Source of the DNA: Pseudoalteromonas sp. XMcav2-N
GTDB taxonomy: Bacteria > Pseudomonadota > Gammaproteobacteria > Enterobacterales > Alteromonadaceae
Length of the DNA stretch: 64,000 bases
Assembly: GCF_024124545.1 (NCBI RefSeq)
Contig: NZ_JAMXSF010000002.1
Coordinates: 310,001-374,000 of the forward strand
Reading direction: 5' to 3'
Below the pieces are notes generated by a model. The model was not told where the DNA came from, did no database searches, and worked only from the letters and a program-made list of their open reading frames with translations. The translations under genes were made by a program, and so were the position numbers. How positions within the stretch are numbered: position 1 is the first letter of the stretch; every line of letters starts with the position of its first letter. Shown in pieces: positions 37,419 to 47,093 of this stretch.

Positions 37419-37455
37419 TATTTGTACTCCGTAAAAAACCGCAAGGCCAAAGGTT

Positions 37456-38229
37456 TTAGCCTCTGCCGGTTTCTATTCCATATTGGCTAACCAACTCTGC
37501 TATCTCTTCTCGCAACGAGTCAATCGCTGAGTTAATTTCTTCTATTTCTTGTTTATTAAAAGACTTACGACTTAACATGAAATGAATGGCATTATCATTC
37601 ACTATATAAGGGTGAATTTTCATCTCGCTAAACCCGAGCTTCTCTATGTAATGATAACCGGAGAATTCATCTTCAATTAAAAAGTCGACTCGCCCACGAT
37701 TCACCAGCTGCATGCGTTGACTAATACTGGGCACTTCAAGTAAGCGCTCTCTGTACCAGGCAATCTTAAGAATTTGTTCCAGCTCTCTGCCATAATAGGC
37801 ACCCGGGTTAGCAACAAATGTGCTCTCCGCTGCAAATAGCTCTGTCAGGCTTCTTACATCGTTAAGATCTTTACTTCTTGTAAATAAGCGCATTCTTTCC
37901 CGCCGATAAGCCTGGCTAAAAAAGGCAAGCTCAGCTCTTTGAGTGTTAAAACTAGCAGAAGGAAGAATGTCTATAAATCCTTTGGACAGCTCTGTAATAC
38001 CTCTTGCCGAAGAAGGTAACTGAACAAAATCTATACATAGCTTTGCCTTGCTGAAAACCCTTCGGGTTATGTCAATATCAAGACCATAGGGAACCGTCTC
38101 TCGGTACATCACATAAGGGGGCCAGCTCGTGCCCACGCCAACTTTGTAGCGTGTATCACATTGGGTGTTCGCAAACACCGTAACAGGAAGGAGAATTAAC
38201 AGAAATAGTAAATGCACAACGTCTAGCAA
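37456..38229 (-). CDS. Periplasmic solute-binding protein, SBP_bac_3 family
   Basis: A 257-residue exported protein of the amino-acid-type binding fold. Signal peptide LLFLLILLPVTVFA, then KVGVGTSWPPYVMYRETVPY and GLDIDITRRVF, the usual N-lobe start, and the second lobe around STFVANPGAYYGREL. The start is uncertain: TTG at 38229 or GTG at 38217. No ABC permease adjoins, so it may feed a sensor or a distant transporter. Confidence 0.85.
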   Translation of the reverse strand: MLDVVHLLFLLILLPVTVFANTQCDTRYKVGVGTSWPPYVMYRETVPYGLDIDITRRVFSKAKLCIDFVQLPSSARGITELSKGFIDILPSASFNTQRAELAFFSQAYRRERMRLFTRSKDLNDVRSLTELFAAESTFVANPGAYYGRELEQILKIAWYRERLLEVPSISQRMQLVNRGRVDFLIEDEFSGYHYIEKLGFSEMKIHPYIVNDNAIHFMLSRKSFNKQEIEEINSAIDSLREEIAELVSQYGIETGRG

Positions 38230-38271
38230 TCATTGATATTAGCTAGATTATGAAGTATATCGGCAAGAAAA

Positions 38272-38293
38272 CAAAGGCGCGCTAGCACCTTTG
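38272..38293 (-). terminator. Probable terminator of the chitin operon
   Basis: Arms caaagg/cctttg (38272-38277, 38288-38293) with inner gc/gc pairing; on the minus strand followed by TTTTCTTG. A second perfect hairpin, tcagaagc (38324-38331) with gcttctga (38342-38349), lies closer to the stop but has no T tract. Confidence 0.6.
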
Positions 38294-38361
38294 TTCGTTA
38301 TTGTTGGCCAGTCCCTTGGTCAATCAGAAGCAAAAACTTCCGCTTCTGACATCAACATACC

Positions 38362-40827
38362 TTAAAGAGCCTTCCACACCATCGCTTTTCCGGGCTCTTC
38401 ACCGCGAGTCCACCACTTAGCTTCGTATAACTTGCCTTGATAGCTAACGCGATCACCACCGACATACACTTTACTGCGGTCCCAAGGATCAGCACCAACT
38501 GTAGAATCCGTGACATTAACATCGAATGAGACTGTCGTAGTTGCAACACCGTCGGACACGGCAACGGTCACCTGATAAGTGGTGTTCTGAGCAACTTCTG
38601 GCGCAGTAATCGTCGCACTGGCACCCTGGCCGCTTACACTCAAACCGTTGCTTGCTGTCCAGCTATAAGTTAACGCATCGCCGTTAGGGTCTGTAGCATT
38701 AACCTGTACCGATGTGCTGGTATTCTCGGCAAGCGTAACTGCGGAGATAGGCGTTACTACAGGGGCATCGTTACCAGTCGACGGTGCTTTAACCAGCACT
38801 TTAACATTGCGTGTTGTTGTGGCTTCACCATCCGACACTGCGATAGTTAAAGTGTACTCAGTGTCTTGTGTTACTACTGGCGCGGCAACACCCACTGTCG
38901 CACTGGTTGTATTCGTCAGGGTTAGCGCACTTGACGCACTCCAGGCGAACGTCAACGGTTGATTATCAGGATCAGACGCTGTTGCTGTTATATTGACTGA
39001 ACCACCTGACTGAACGGTAACATTACTTTCAACAGATACAACAGGCGGCTTATTAACTGGTACACCACCAGTCAAACCATCATACATAGCGTTCAGAATA
39101 TCGCCATTATCAGCATCGATTTCCCAGGCAAATAATCCACCTAGGTCGTACAGGTTTACATAACGTCCTTTTGCTTCAACAGAGCGAGCACTATCGAAAG
39201 TCAGTAATTTTCCGTTGCTGCGGTTCCAGACGTAAGCAGCTTCTGCCTGCTCGTCGTAGCCAACCTCAAACCCGTTCAGACCTGTGCCATTCGGTCCAAC
39301 TAAATTAGCAGCAATGGCTTTGTAATCCATAATACCCGGCTCCCATACTCCTTCGGAAGTAGAGCCTGAATATTTACCATTACCAGGCGCTGTCATTGGA
39401 TTGCCTGGAATTGTAGTGCTCTGATCCATCACACCTTCCCAGCCACGTCCATACATAGCTGCGCCCATGACGATTTTCTTCGAGTTTACGCCTTGCTGTA
39501 ACAACAGTTGTACCGCGTTATGTGCCGTGTAAGCTGGACCTTTACGTGGTTCACCATTATCATCAACACCGGTACCATTGCACTCATCCTGACTCAGGTG
39601 TGAGCCACAGTACAAACCTGTCTGGTGGCCTGTTACATTGTTCCAGCCACCATAAAAGTCATAGGTCATCGCGAAGATGTAGTCCATATATTGCTGTGCA
39701 GCCTGATAATCTACGTCTTCAATTTTATCGTAGCCAGAACCAATGGCTGAAGTCAGCTCATATGTGCGGCCCGTTTCGGCTTCAAGCTCATCCAGCATCG
39801 CACGTAGCTCCGCCATCAGTGCAATATAAGCCGGACCATCATTGACCGGGTCACCCAAGTCAGGGTTTGGACCGTCACCACCCGGGAATTCCCAGTCGAT
39901 GTCTACCCCGTCGTAGAACTTCCAGGTTTTTAAGAACTTTTTCATCGATGCGACAAATACATCACGATTTGCTTTGTTGGTGAATCCATGAAATGGGTCC
40001 GAGAGCGTCCAGCCACCAACTGATGGTAAGATTTTCAGATCCGGGTAGCGCTGTTTGAGCGCCATTAGCTGGGCATATGTACCACGAATTGGGTCATTTT
40101 GACTTACGCCTGGCAATGTTTTTTGAATTGCGGCCCATGGATCGTGAATCACCACTTCATAGTCAGGTGTTCCTGCACACGCCTTTTGCAATGCACGCCA
40201 GCTGTTGCCATTTTCAATTTCTTTCAGTGATTCATTGGCACCACAAATTGGAATAAAGCCGTATAGCAGGTGGCTTAGGTTCTGTGCCGGGATGTTAGTC
40301 ACGTCAAAGTCGCGGCCATAAATGCCCCATTCTACAAAATAAGCACCTGTTACCTTGCCCGGGATGGTGCCGTTATTGCGGTTGTTAGGGTTAACATCCA
40401 TAGGCAAAGGTTCTAAGTGACCACCGTCTGTGTCTGCTATCACGATCTCTTTGCCTGCACTTCTCGCACAGCCGGTACTATCGCACAGTTCAACATACAA
40501 AGTATGGCGACCGGACTGAGTGTAAGGGAAGGTGATTGTGCCGCTTTTTGTTCCAGCGTCCAATACTCCTTCATTGACTAGCTGATTATCGAAATACACT
40601 TTATAGCTGTCACCACCTGTGCCACTCCATGCATTCCATTTAATCTGAATGTCTACTTTGTCTTTAGCGGTTACCAGGTCTTTGTATGACCCATTGCCAT
40701 CAAGTAAAACATCTACAAAAGAATAGACCTGAGGTTCCCAGCTCAAGCTAGGTGTTGAAGGGGCAGCCAGAACTGATCCGCTCATTAGTGCAAGGCCTAT
40801 TGCCGTGCTGATCTGTTTAATCTTCAT
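38362..40827 (-). CDS. chiA: GH18 chitinase, ChiA type, with two Ig-like domains and C-terminal chitin-binding domain
   Basis: An 821-residue secreted endo- or exochitinase. Signal peptide, then a ChiA N-terminal Fn3-like domain (about 25-130, with SYKVYFDNQLVNEGVLDAG), then a GH18 barrel whose active motif DGVDIDWEFPGG places the catalytic Glu at 313. The barrel's later residues MTYDFYGGWN are as expected. Two PKD/cadherin-like repeats follow (NITATASDPDNQPLTFAW, QVNATDPNGDALTYSW), then a CBM5/12 domain (VYVGGDRVSYQGKLYEAKWW). It is the last gene of the chitin operon and shares the CBM ending with the LPMO. Confidence 0.97.
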   Translation of the reverse strand: MKIKQISTAIGLALMSGSVLAAPSTPSLSWEPQVYSFVDVLLDGNGSYKDLVTAKDKVDIQIKWNAWSGTGGDSYKVYFDNQLVNEGVLDAGTKSGTITFPYTQSGRHTLYVELCDSTGCARSAGKEIVIADTDGGHLEPLPMDVNPNNRNNGTIPGKVTGAYFVEWGIYGRDFDVTNIPAQNLSHLLYGFIPICGANESLKEIENGNSWRALQKACAGTPDYEVVIHDPWAAIQKTLPGVSQNDPIRGTYAQLMALKQRYPDLKILPSVGGWTLSDPFHGFTNKANRDVFVASMKKFLKTWKFYDGVDIDWEFPGGDGPNPDLGDPVNDGPAYIALMAELRAMLDELEAETGRTYELTSAIGSGYDKIEDVDYQAAQQYMDYIFAMTYDFYGGWNNVTGHQTGLYCGSHLSQDECNGTGVDDNGEPRKGPAYTAHNAVQLLLQQGVNSKKIVMGAAMYGRGWEGVMDQSTTIPGNPMTAPGNGKYSGSTSEGVWEPGIMDYKAIAANLVGPNGTGLNGFEVGYDEQAEAAYVWNRSNGKLLTFDSARSVEAKGRYVNLYDLGGLFAWEIDADNGDILNAMYDGLTGGVPVNKPPVVSVESNVTVQSGGSVNITATASDPDNQPLTFAWSASSALTLTNTTSATVGVAAPVVTQDTEYTLTIAVSDGEATTTRNVKVLVKAPSTGNDAPVVTPISAVTLAENTSTSVQVNATDPNGDALTYSWTASNGLSVSGQGASATITAPEVAQNTTYQVTVAVSDGVATTTVSFDVNVTDSTVGADPWDRSKVYVGGDRVSYQGKLYEAKWWTRGEEPGKAMVWKAL

Positions 40828-40861
40828 TACTTTCTCAACCTTATTTACATGTTATATCCAA

Positions 40862-40873
40862 ACCCCGGAGGGT
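40862..40873 (-). other. Intercistronic hairpin between LPMO and chiA
   Basis: Short stem accc (40862-40865), gggt (40870-40873) around cgga, with no T tract. It may affect mRNA processing or stability rather than end transcription. Confidence 0.35.
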
Positions 40874-40908
40874 GATTTATTGGTACTGCTTAAAACTGAC
40901 TCGTCTGG

Positions 40909-42345
40909 CTAAAGTGCTTTCCAGACCTGGGCTTTGCCGGGCTCTTCGCCACGGGTCCACCACTTGGCTTCATAATTTTTGCCCTTGTGCGAGACTTTAT
41001 CCCCACCTACATAGGTGTCAGAGGCTTGCCACTTTGGATGAGTAGACACCGGAATATCTTTAACCGTCACGCTTAGGTCTCTGGATGTGGTTAGCTCACC
41101 ATCAGAAACTGCAATTGAAACCGTATACTGAGCGTCTGCCGATACCTCTGCGCTTTGCAGTGTGACGGTTGCACCACCGCCGGTCATCGTAAGTCCGGAT
41201 GGGACTGACCAGGTGTATGTCAGCTCAGTTTGCTCATCATCAAAGGCATGTACATGAACCTGAACTTGGCCATTTTCATCCATTACAATCGGATCGGGCT
41301 GATGAACCGTTGGCGGTGTATTCGGTGCTTTTGGCACGATTGTCAGGTTATAGGTAAAGGCAGTATCTGTTACGAACACTTCGTTACCCAGTAAGTTGGC
41401 TTCATCAAACACCACGTCACCGTTTGTTTGTTTCACACCAACCCGGACATCACTGGCATACGTAGTATTAAGCTGACCTGCCAAAACACTTGCCCAACTT
41501 GACTGATTTTGCTCTGTCACAGCTAAAGAATGTTTCACTATTTCCTGACCATTTTGGTCAAATACCCTTGCCCAGATCAGGTCTCCAACATTGGCTGACT
41601 GGCCTCTGGTGACAAAATAGCCAGCTGAGATCCAGTCATTTGGTTGTGTATCTGTCACGATATTTATGTCGCTACAGTTATAGAAACCCTCACCCACGAC
41701 ATCGTTTCTCTGCCAGCGAGTATAAAGAATCGCATTTCCGCTTCGGCCCTGAGGGATCTGAATGGTCATCTCATATATGCGTTTTCCGTCCGGGTCTTTA
41801 ACAAAATCGACGTTGCCTACTTCAGTGATCAGATCCAGGCTGCCCCAGGTCATCACGTCTGTCGCAGGATTAAATCCCGGCTTGGTTAGATAAAATTTCC
41901 AGAAACTCGGATTATGTGGGGTTGTGGCATGAAATCGTATGGCCAGCTCCCCCGCAGCGTTTGGTCTGACTTGAGTCGTCTGCCAGTCCGCAGAAGGTAA
42001 GTTCATGCCGCGTTTTTCGTGCGAACCAGCTGCGCACAAGGTGCCATCAGGAATATTTTTTTCTACCGCCTGTTGGTTATTGTAATCGGGCGTATTGACT
42101 GCGAACTCATGCTCCTGAATAAACTGAACATAACCAGATTCCAGGTAAGCCGCTCGACAAGCCGCATTGGGAATATTGGAACCATCTTCTGGCCACCAAT
42201 AGCCCCCCTGGTCTTCACAGATAGCCTGTCTTGCCATAGGAAAATCCATATAGCCATGACTGGCAGCCAGTTCGCTGTAACTCAAAGCGCTCAACACTAG
42301 TGCACCAATTGCAGTCTGTTTCGAAAAAGATGTATATGTCTTCAT
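40909..42345 (-). CDS. AA10 lytic polysaccharide monooxygenase with chitin-binding domain
   Basis: A 478-residue secreted copper enzyme that cleaves crystalline chitin oxidatively. The signal peptide ends before His30 (AAS/HGYMDFPMARQ), which becomes the N-terminal copper ligand; His144 in FHATTPHNPSFW is the second ligand. After the AA10 domain (about 30-215) comes a GbpA-domain-2-like module, then a PKD-like domain (VHVHAFDDEQTELTYTWSVP) and a CBM5/12 ending (YVGGDKVSHKGKNYEAKWW). It lies between two chitinases and would open crystalline surfaces for them. Confidence 0.96.
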   Translation of the reverse strand: MKTYTSFSKQTAIGALVLSALSYSELAASHGYMDFPMARQAICEDQGGYWWPEDGSNIPNAACRAAYLESGYVQFIQEHEFAVNTPDYNNQQAVEKNIPDGTLCAAGSHEKRGMNLPSADWQTTQVRPNAAGELAIRFHATTPHNPSFWKFYLTKPGFNPATDVMTWGSLDLITEVGNVDFVKDPDGKRIYEMTIQIPQGRSGNAILYTRWQRNDVVGEGFYNCSDINIVTDTQPNDWISAGYFVTRGQSANVGDLIWARVFDQNGQEIVKHSLAVTEQNQSSWASVLAGQLNTTYASDVRVGVKQTNGDVVFDEANLLGNEVFVTDTAFTYNLTIVPKAPNTPPTVHQPDPIVMDENGQVQVHVHAFDDEQTELTYTWSVPSGLTMTGGGATVTLQSAEVSADAQYTVSIAVSDGELTTSRDLSVTVKDIPVSTHPKWQASDTYVGGDKVSHKGKNYEAKWWTRGEEPGKAQVWKAL

Positions 42346-42361
42346 AACTTGCCTCTTTCAT

Positions 42362-42377
42362 AGGGGCCGAAGCCCCT
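42362..42377 (-). other. Intercistronic hairpin between the two upstream chitin genes
   Basis: Perfect stem aggggc (42362-42367), cgaa, gcccct (42372-42377). On the minus strand the loop is UUCG-like, very stable. No T tract follows, so processing or stabilisation is more likely than termination. Confidence 0.45.
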
Positions 42378-42397
42378 GATCCTAGTTAGCTAATTGG

Positions 42398-45300
42398 TTA
42401 CAAACTGCAAACCTTGGTGTAATCAGAGCTTACTGATGGTTGCTTATTGCTCCACCACTTCGCTTTGTATACACCGTTGCCGTCGATGATGAGGTCTCCC
42501 TGGGCAGCATGGGTTCCCTTGGGAAACTCAGGGTAAACACTGATCTGTGAGATAGGCACGCCTTCACAACTGGTGATAGGTCCGCCGTTACCATCACCCG
42601 GTTTCGCGTCCGGCAGTTTCGGATACTCGAACTTAAATGCGTAACGCTTGCCATCTTTTTCAGCGACGAAATTAACCGGACCTGTAATTGGCATGTAGTA
42701 CATCACTTGTGCATTTACGGTTTCACCTGGTGCGAATGACTTAGGAATATTTCCCCACTCATCTACCAGTGTGATTGAAAAGCGGTGGAATTCATTTTCA
42801 AATCCGCCGATATTGTTACCGGCTGCGTTTGAACGATTGACCTCAACCGCCATACCAAGTTTTTCCTGAGCATTCCAGTTAGACTTGAAGATTGCAGATG
42901 TTGCAACCGGCACATCAAAGGTGATCTTCGCGCCGGACAGGTCAATGGCTGAGTTATTGGTAAATGAGAACGTTGGCGCGATTGGATAGTTATCATCACC
43001 CAGCGGGAAGTCTTTTGCTGTAAAGCTGACGTCAACTGATTCCGCAGGTACCTGGAAGCTTACATCACCTGGGTGGATATCGTATGGCGCACCCGACTGA
43101 TTAAACTTGTTATAGGCTAACGTTGTCAGGCTTGAACCCATAAAGTACTCACCCTTTGCCGCGTCGTAATCGAAATCCCCGGCCAGCTCCCAGAACATGA
43201 TGCCGCCAAGCCCATTGTTGATGACATAATCGACCTTGGTCCCCATAGACTCTTCATCTTCAATCGACAAGAATACTTTCTTCTCGGCATTCCACAGCCA
43301 GGGGGCAACTGCCACAGAGTCATAATGACGGGCATAGGTACCAGTCAAGCGGTCTGCAGGATCTGTGTCCGGCGTCAGGCCATAATCGGCCAGATAGCTG
43401 GCAACAATACCTGATTGCAGGTTCTTAACATGCCACAATGGGTTAGAACCCGCTGGTACTTCAAGGCCTACGTCATTTTTGTCATGCCAAAGATTGTCAA
43501 TACCTACGGCACCGTTACCACATTTATTCTTTTCACCTTTTCCGGTACCTGGTGGACAGTTCGCCTGGTCCGGGAATGCCGCCTGACCCCAAAGCCCGTT
43601 TGTACCACCTTGGACATTCTGGAAACCTCGGGTGTAGTAAGGAATACCGATATTGATACGACCACCGGACAAAGCGCCACGGAAATATTTAACAGCCCAG
43701 TCTGTATTCAGGTAACCAATACCTTCAAATTCAGCGGTACCATAGACATTCCATGCTTTGAGTTCAGAATCTTCACCTGTGTCAAACAAAGAAGCATTGT
43801 GGCCTACATGCTGGTTCCACGCCCCATGTAAGTCGTAAGACATGATGTTGACGTAATCCAGATATTTAGTGACCTGGAATGTCTCCATACCACGTAGCAA
43901 GTAGCCAGAAGAAGGTGACGCAATTGTTAGCATGTAGTGCTTACCATCTTGTTGGCCTGCTATATCAAGCTCTTCACGCAAGCGCTTCATCAGCACCTGA
44001 TATGAGGCATTCAATCCTGCGCGTAATGCGTTTGAGATTGGGAAGTCATCCGGGTGGCCTGCATCGTTCATTGAAGTTGGGTATTCATAATCAATATCGA
44101 CACCGTCAAAACCGTAAGTACGGATAAACTCCACAGCACTTGCCGCAAATGCGTCAATGCCGGCCTGATTCACACTGCCATCGGCATTAGTGGTCATGGT
44201 GTAAAAACCACCACTGTTGACACGCTTACCATCGCTGCCGAAATAGCCACCAGTTTCAGCCCAGCCGCCAACCGAGATCAGTGTTTTTACGTCAGGATAT
44301 TGTTTTTTGTACTTGTTCAGCAGGTTAAAGTGACCTTTATATGGCAGTGCAGGATCCATTTCTGCGCCAGCCTCTCCAGGCCACTCCATATTCGTTGCCG
44401 GATTACCAGCAGCCGCCGGGTCGCCAATTGATACCTTGTTGTTTGCATCAACGTGCGCAAAGGCGTAGTTAATATGCGTTATTTTGTCCCATGGAATGTC
44501 ATTAACCAGGTAGGATGGTTGGCCATTTGCGCCATTTCTCCAACTGGTAAAGTAGCCGATCACGCGACGAGGGTGGTCATTGCCCATTTTTTCTCGTCCG
44601 TTTACGTCGTAGATAGTACAGTAAGGCGTGTTCACGCCAGGAGTCTGGAACAAGCCCTCTGGTTTACAGTCATCACGCCCCCCCTGCCCCTGCTCAACAA
44701 CTGTCAGTGTCTGAGACACACTTGACGTTGCCCCTTTGTCATCTGTAACCGCTAGGGTAAAGCTCACGGGACCAAGTTGCTGAGCGGTCCATGTGTGATC
44801 GGTCGCGGTGCCATTTGTAGTAACAACGTCCACACCATCTGCCGTAAACGTCAACTTAGTCACCTGACCGTCGACATCGCTTCCAGACAAGCCGAAGACA
44901 ACCTGAGAGCCAACAACGAGTTCAGCTGGCTGGCTCTTTATTACTAACTGTGCTTCCGGAGCCTTATTGCCTGTATCAGCTGGCTTAACAAGGATTTGGC
45001 TAGTCAATACATTAGATGCAGCCCCCTTATCATCATACGCCGTTGCACTGATGCTGTGGCTACCAACACTGGCACTCCACAGCGCATCAAACATATCCGC
45101 AGTTCCGCTTACGTCAGTGGCAACCAAAGCACCATCGACAAAGAACTCAACCTTGTTTATGGTGCCATCGGAGTCGACTGCTTTCACTCTTATGGCAACG
45201 CTGTCATTTTCAGCGAACTCAGAACCAGCAACAGGCTGTAAGTTACTGGCGACAGGCGGCTTATTTTCGACAACGCTGTCACACTGGCCCAGCCAAGTCC

Positions 45301-45523
45301 ATTCTTGCCAGTCGCCTGAATTGGTTGCGGGCTCAGAACGTGTCCACCAGTTAGCTTCATAAGCATTGTTATTCTGCTCGACTTGCTGACCGCCCGTGTA
45401 TGCTTTACCTGATTCCCATGGGTTAAGCCCGGTACAATCATATGCGTTAGCCTGTGTTGAGCCGATCGCAATGGCGATTGCGCTGAGCTGCATTGCCATC
45501 TTGAATTTGTTTCTCGTTTTCAT
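42398..45523 (-). CDS. GH18 chitinase with N- and C-terminal chitin-binding domains
   Basis: I place the start at ATG 45523 (MKTRNKFKMAMQLSAIAIAI, a signal peptide), with GAAGAAAG just upstream; a longer frame to 45640 adds no family sequence. The 1041 residues hold a CBM5/12 (LNPWESGKAYTGGQQVEQNN), two Ig/PKD-like domains, a GH18 barrel with DGVDIDYEYPTS (catalytic Glu480), a chitinase C-terminal domain and a second CBM at the end (GDLIIDGNGVYKAKWWSNKQ). It is the first gene of the three-gene chitin operon. Its Tyr-for-Trp in the motif points to a different subclass from chiA. Confidence 0.95.
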   Translation of the reverse strand: MKTRNKFKMAMQLSAIAIAIGSTQANAYDCTGLNPWESGKAYTGGQQVEQNNNAYEANWWTRSEPATNSGDWQEWTWLGQCDSVVENKPPVASNLQPVAGSEFAENDSVAIRVKAVDSDGTINKVEFFVDGALVATDVSGTADMFDALWSASVGSHSISATAYDDKGAASNVLTSQILVKPADTGNKAPEAQLVIKSQPAELVVGSQVVFGLSGSDVDGQVTKLTFTADGVDVVTTNGTATDHTWTAQQLGPVSFTLAVTDDKGATSSVSQTLTVVEQGQGGRDDCKPEGLFQTPGVNTPYCTIYDVNGREKMGNDHPRRVIGYFTSWRNGANGQPSYLVNDIPWDKITHINYAFAHVDANNKVSIGDPAAAGNPATNMEWPGEAGAEMDPALPYKGHFNLLNKYKKQYPDVKTLISVGGWAETGGYFGSDGKRVNSGGFYTMTTNADGSVNQAGIDAFAASAVEFIRTYGFDGVDIDYEYPTSMNDAGHPDDFPISNALRAGLNASYQVLMKRLREELDIAGQQDGKHYMLTIASPSSGYLLRGMETFQVTKYLDYVNIMSYDLHGAWNQHVGHNASLFDTGEDSELKAWNVYGTAEFEGIGYLNTDWAVKYFRGALSGGRINIGIPYYTRGFQNVQGGTNGLWGQAAFPDQANCPPGTGKGEKNKCGNGAVGIDNLWHDKNDVGLEVPAGSNPLWHVKNLQSGIVASYLADYGLTPDTDPADRLTGTYARHYDSVAVAPWLWNAEKKVFLSIEDEESMGTKVDYVINNGLGGIMFWELAGDFDYDAAKGEYFMGSSLTTLAYNKFNQSGAPYDIHPGDVSFQVPAESVDVSFTAKDFPLGDDNYPIAPTFSFTNNSAIDLSGAKITFDVPVATSAIFKSNWNAQEKLGMAVEVNRSNAAGNNIGGFENEFHRFSITLVDEWGNIPKSFAPGETVNAQVMYYMPITGPVNFVAEKDGKRYAFKFEYPKLPDAKPGDGNGGPITSCEGVPISQISVYPEFPKGTHAAQGDLIIDGNGVYKAKWWSNKQPSVSSDYTKVCSL

Positions 45524-46026
45524 ACTTTCTTCAACCTTTACCGTTTTATTGATTAACATTTTTAAAGTAAAGCTAACATAGAATTTGAGTACGTCAACGT
45601 AAGCATGGCTACTTTTTAATCTCACAAACGAAAAAAACAACCCTTTTTCATTACCAATTATTCAAATGAATGGACTTTTTCTCACATGGCCCTGCTCTTT
45701 GTTAAGTGAGTTAAATTCATATATGACAGTTCGTATACTCCCCTCTATTGCTATAAGAACAACCAGTTAAGTCAAAAAAAGAGACATGAAAAAGAAAAAC
45801 TTATGGTTTCGGATAAGTTATATTAATCCGAATTGTATCCATAAAAAAATTTGACAACGGAATATCTTATACGTATTAGTTATATGCAAATCAGACAAGA
45901 TCAGCATGTATACATCTAGTTAACGTAAAGGTTAACAGGTGGGTGGGTGATACAAATATACTCTTTTTAGGGACAAACTAACGTTAAAACAAAGGTGGCG
46001 TATAGGTTACGGGAACGAGGGCCTGT
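45524..46026. other. Promoter region of the chitin operon
   Basis: About 500 AT-rich bases between a histidine kinase stop and the first chitinase. It contains the inverted repeat listed at 45808-45832 and two gttaac motifs near 45919-45934. No gene is visible, and no box pair can be assigned with confidence. Confidence 0.45.
45808..45832. promoter_or_regulatory. Inverted repeat, possible operator of the chitin operon
   Basis: Perfect 7-bp arms ttcggat (45808-45814) and atccgaa (45826-45832) separated by 11 AT-rich bases, about 285 bases upstream of the first chitinase. The spacing fits a dimeric regulator. No regulator gene adjoins. Confidence 0.35.
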
Positions 46027-46995
46027 TTATTTGACATGGTTTACGGGGATAGCAACGGTCACTGTAGTACCCTCACCCTTTGTGCTTTCAACATTAATAG
46101 TGCCACTGTGTTCAGAAACGATGCCATATGCAACAGCCAATCCCATGCCCGTCCCCTGACCCACAGGTTTGGTCGTAAAGAATGGTTCGAAAATGTGCGC
46201 TATAGCGTCCTGAGCTATACCGGTACCGTTGTCTATCACTTCTATAATAATTTGGCTACCAACCTTTTTGACATGAAGCTCAATCGCAGGAGAAGCACAC
46301 ACGCCATCTGATTTAGCTTGCTCACAAGCATATTTAGCATTCATTAATAGATTAATGACGACTTGATTAAGCGCAGCCAGATTGCAATAGCTCATTGGAA
46401 TGTCGGATTTCTTTACACTTAACTCTATATGTTTGAGCTGATTTGCAAGCAAGCCCAGAGCACTGTCGATGGCCTCAGTCATATCCGCCATGACAAATTC
46501 GTTGTTTTTAGGTCTGGCAAAATCAAGCAAGCTGGCAACTATAGTTGCAATGCGCTGGCAACCATCCTGACAATCATCGATTAAATCCTGGGCATCTTCG
46601 GCGAAAAAACACAGCTGATACTGAGACTCTAATTGCGCAAATGTTTCTTTGAACTGGTCTTCATCTAACGCATTCTTTGCAAACGACTGACTGACCTTGA
46701 TTAAGTCAGAGACACCTTTTGCCACTTGTCCAAGGGTACCTATATTACCGTTTATATATGCAAGCGGATTATTGATCTCATGGGCGACGCCGGCAGACAT
46801 TACACCCAGGGTGGCCATTTTCTCGCTCTGCAGTATCGCAGCGTGCTGCCGCTTTAATTGCGTCAGATTTGCTTCCAGCTCCTGATTTGCAAGGTACAAA
46901 GAGCGAGTTTTATCTTCCAGCAGGGTCTCTAGTTCGTCCCGAGCCTGCTTCTCTCTATGATATGCTTTATAGTACTCGTTGCTTTCGTTCGACAT
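46027..46995 (-). CDS. Cytosolic histidine kinase paired with H-NOX
   Basis: A soluble kinase of 322 residues from ATG 46995, supported by GGAGGG seven bases upstream (a longer frame to 47031 is less likely). N-terminal coiled coil (EKQARDELETLLEDKTRSLY), HisKA with His72 in SAGVAHEINNPLAY, then HATPase_c (VVINLLMNAKYACEQ, GQGTGMGLAVAYGIV). There is no membrane or sensory domain, fitting control by the H-NOX protein encoded 98 bases upstream in the same direction. H-NOX-linked kinases (HnoK) are inhibited by NO-bound H-NOX. Confidence 0.9.
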   Translation of the reverse strand: MSNESNEYYKAYHREKQARDELETLLEDKTRSLYLANQELEANLTQLKRQHAAILQSEKMATLGVMSAGVAHEINNPLAYINGNIGTLGQVAKGVSDLIKVSQSFAKNALDEDQFKETFAQLESQYQLCFFAEDAQDLIDDCQDGCQRIATIVASLLDFARPKNNEFVMADMTEAIDSALGLLANQLKHIELSVKKSDIPMSYCNLAALNQVVINLLMNAKYACEQAKSDGVCASPAIELHVKKVGSQIIIEVIDNGTGIAQDAIAHIFEPFFTTKPVGQGTGMGLAVAYGIVSEHSGTINVESTKGEGTTVTVAIPVNHVK

Positions 46996-47093
46996 ACTTA
47001 CCCTCCGGATCACTGATAGAGCTATATACACATATCAGGCTCTCAGTCGCTTCTACTATATCAAACTCCCTGAGCCTTACTATTATCGTCTTA

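Noticed and set aside
45719-45729. ctgtcatatat on the minus strand upstream of the first chitinase
   Set aside because: Only the first Pho-box half matches (second half about 2 of 7), so it is likely chance.
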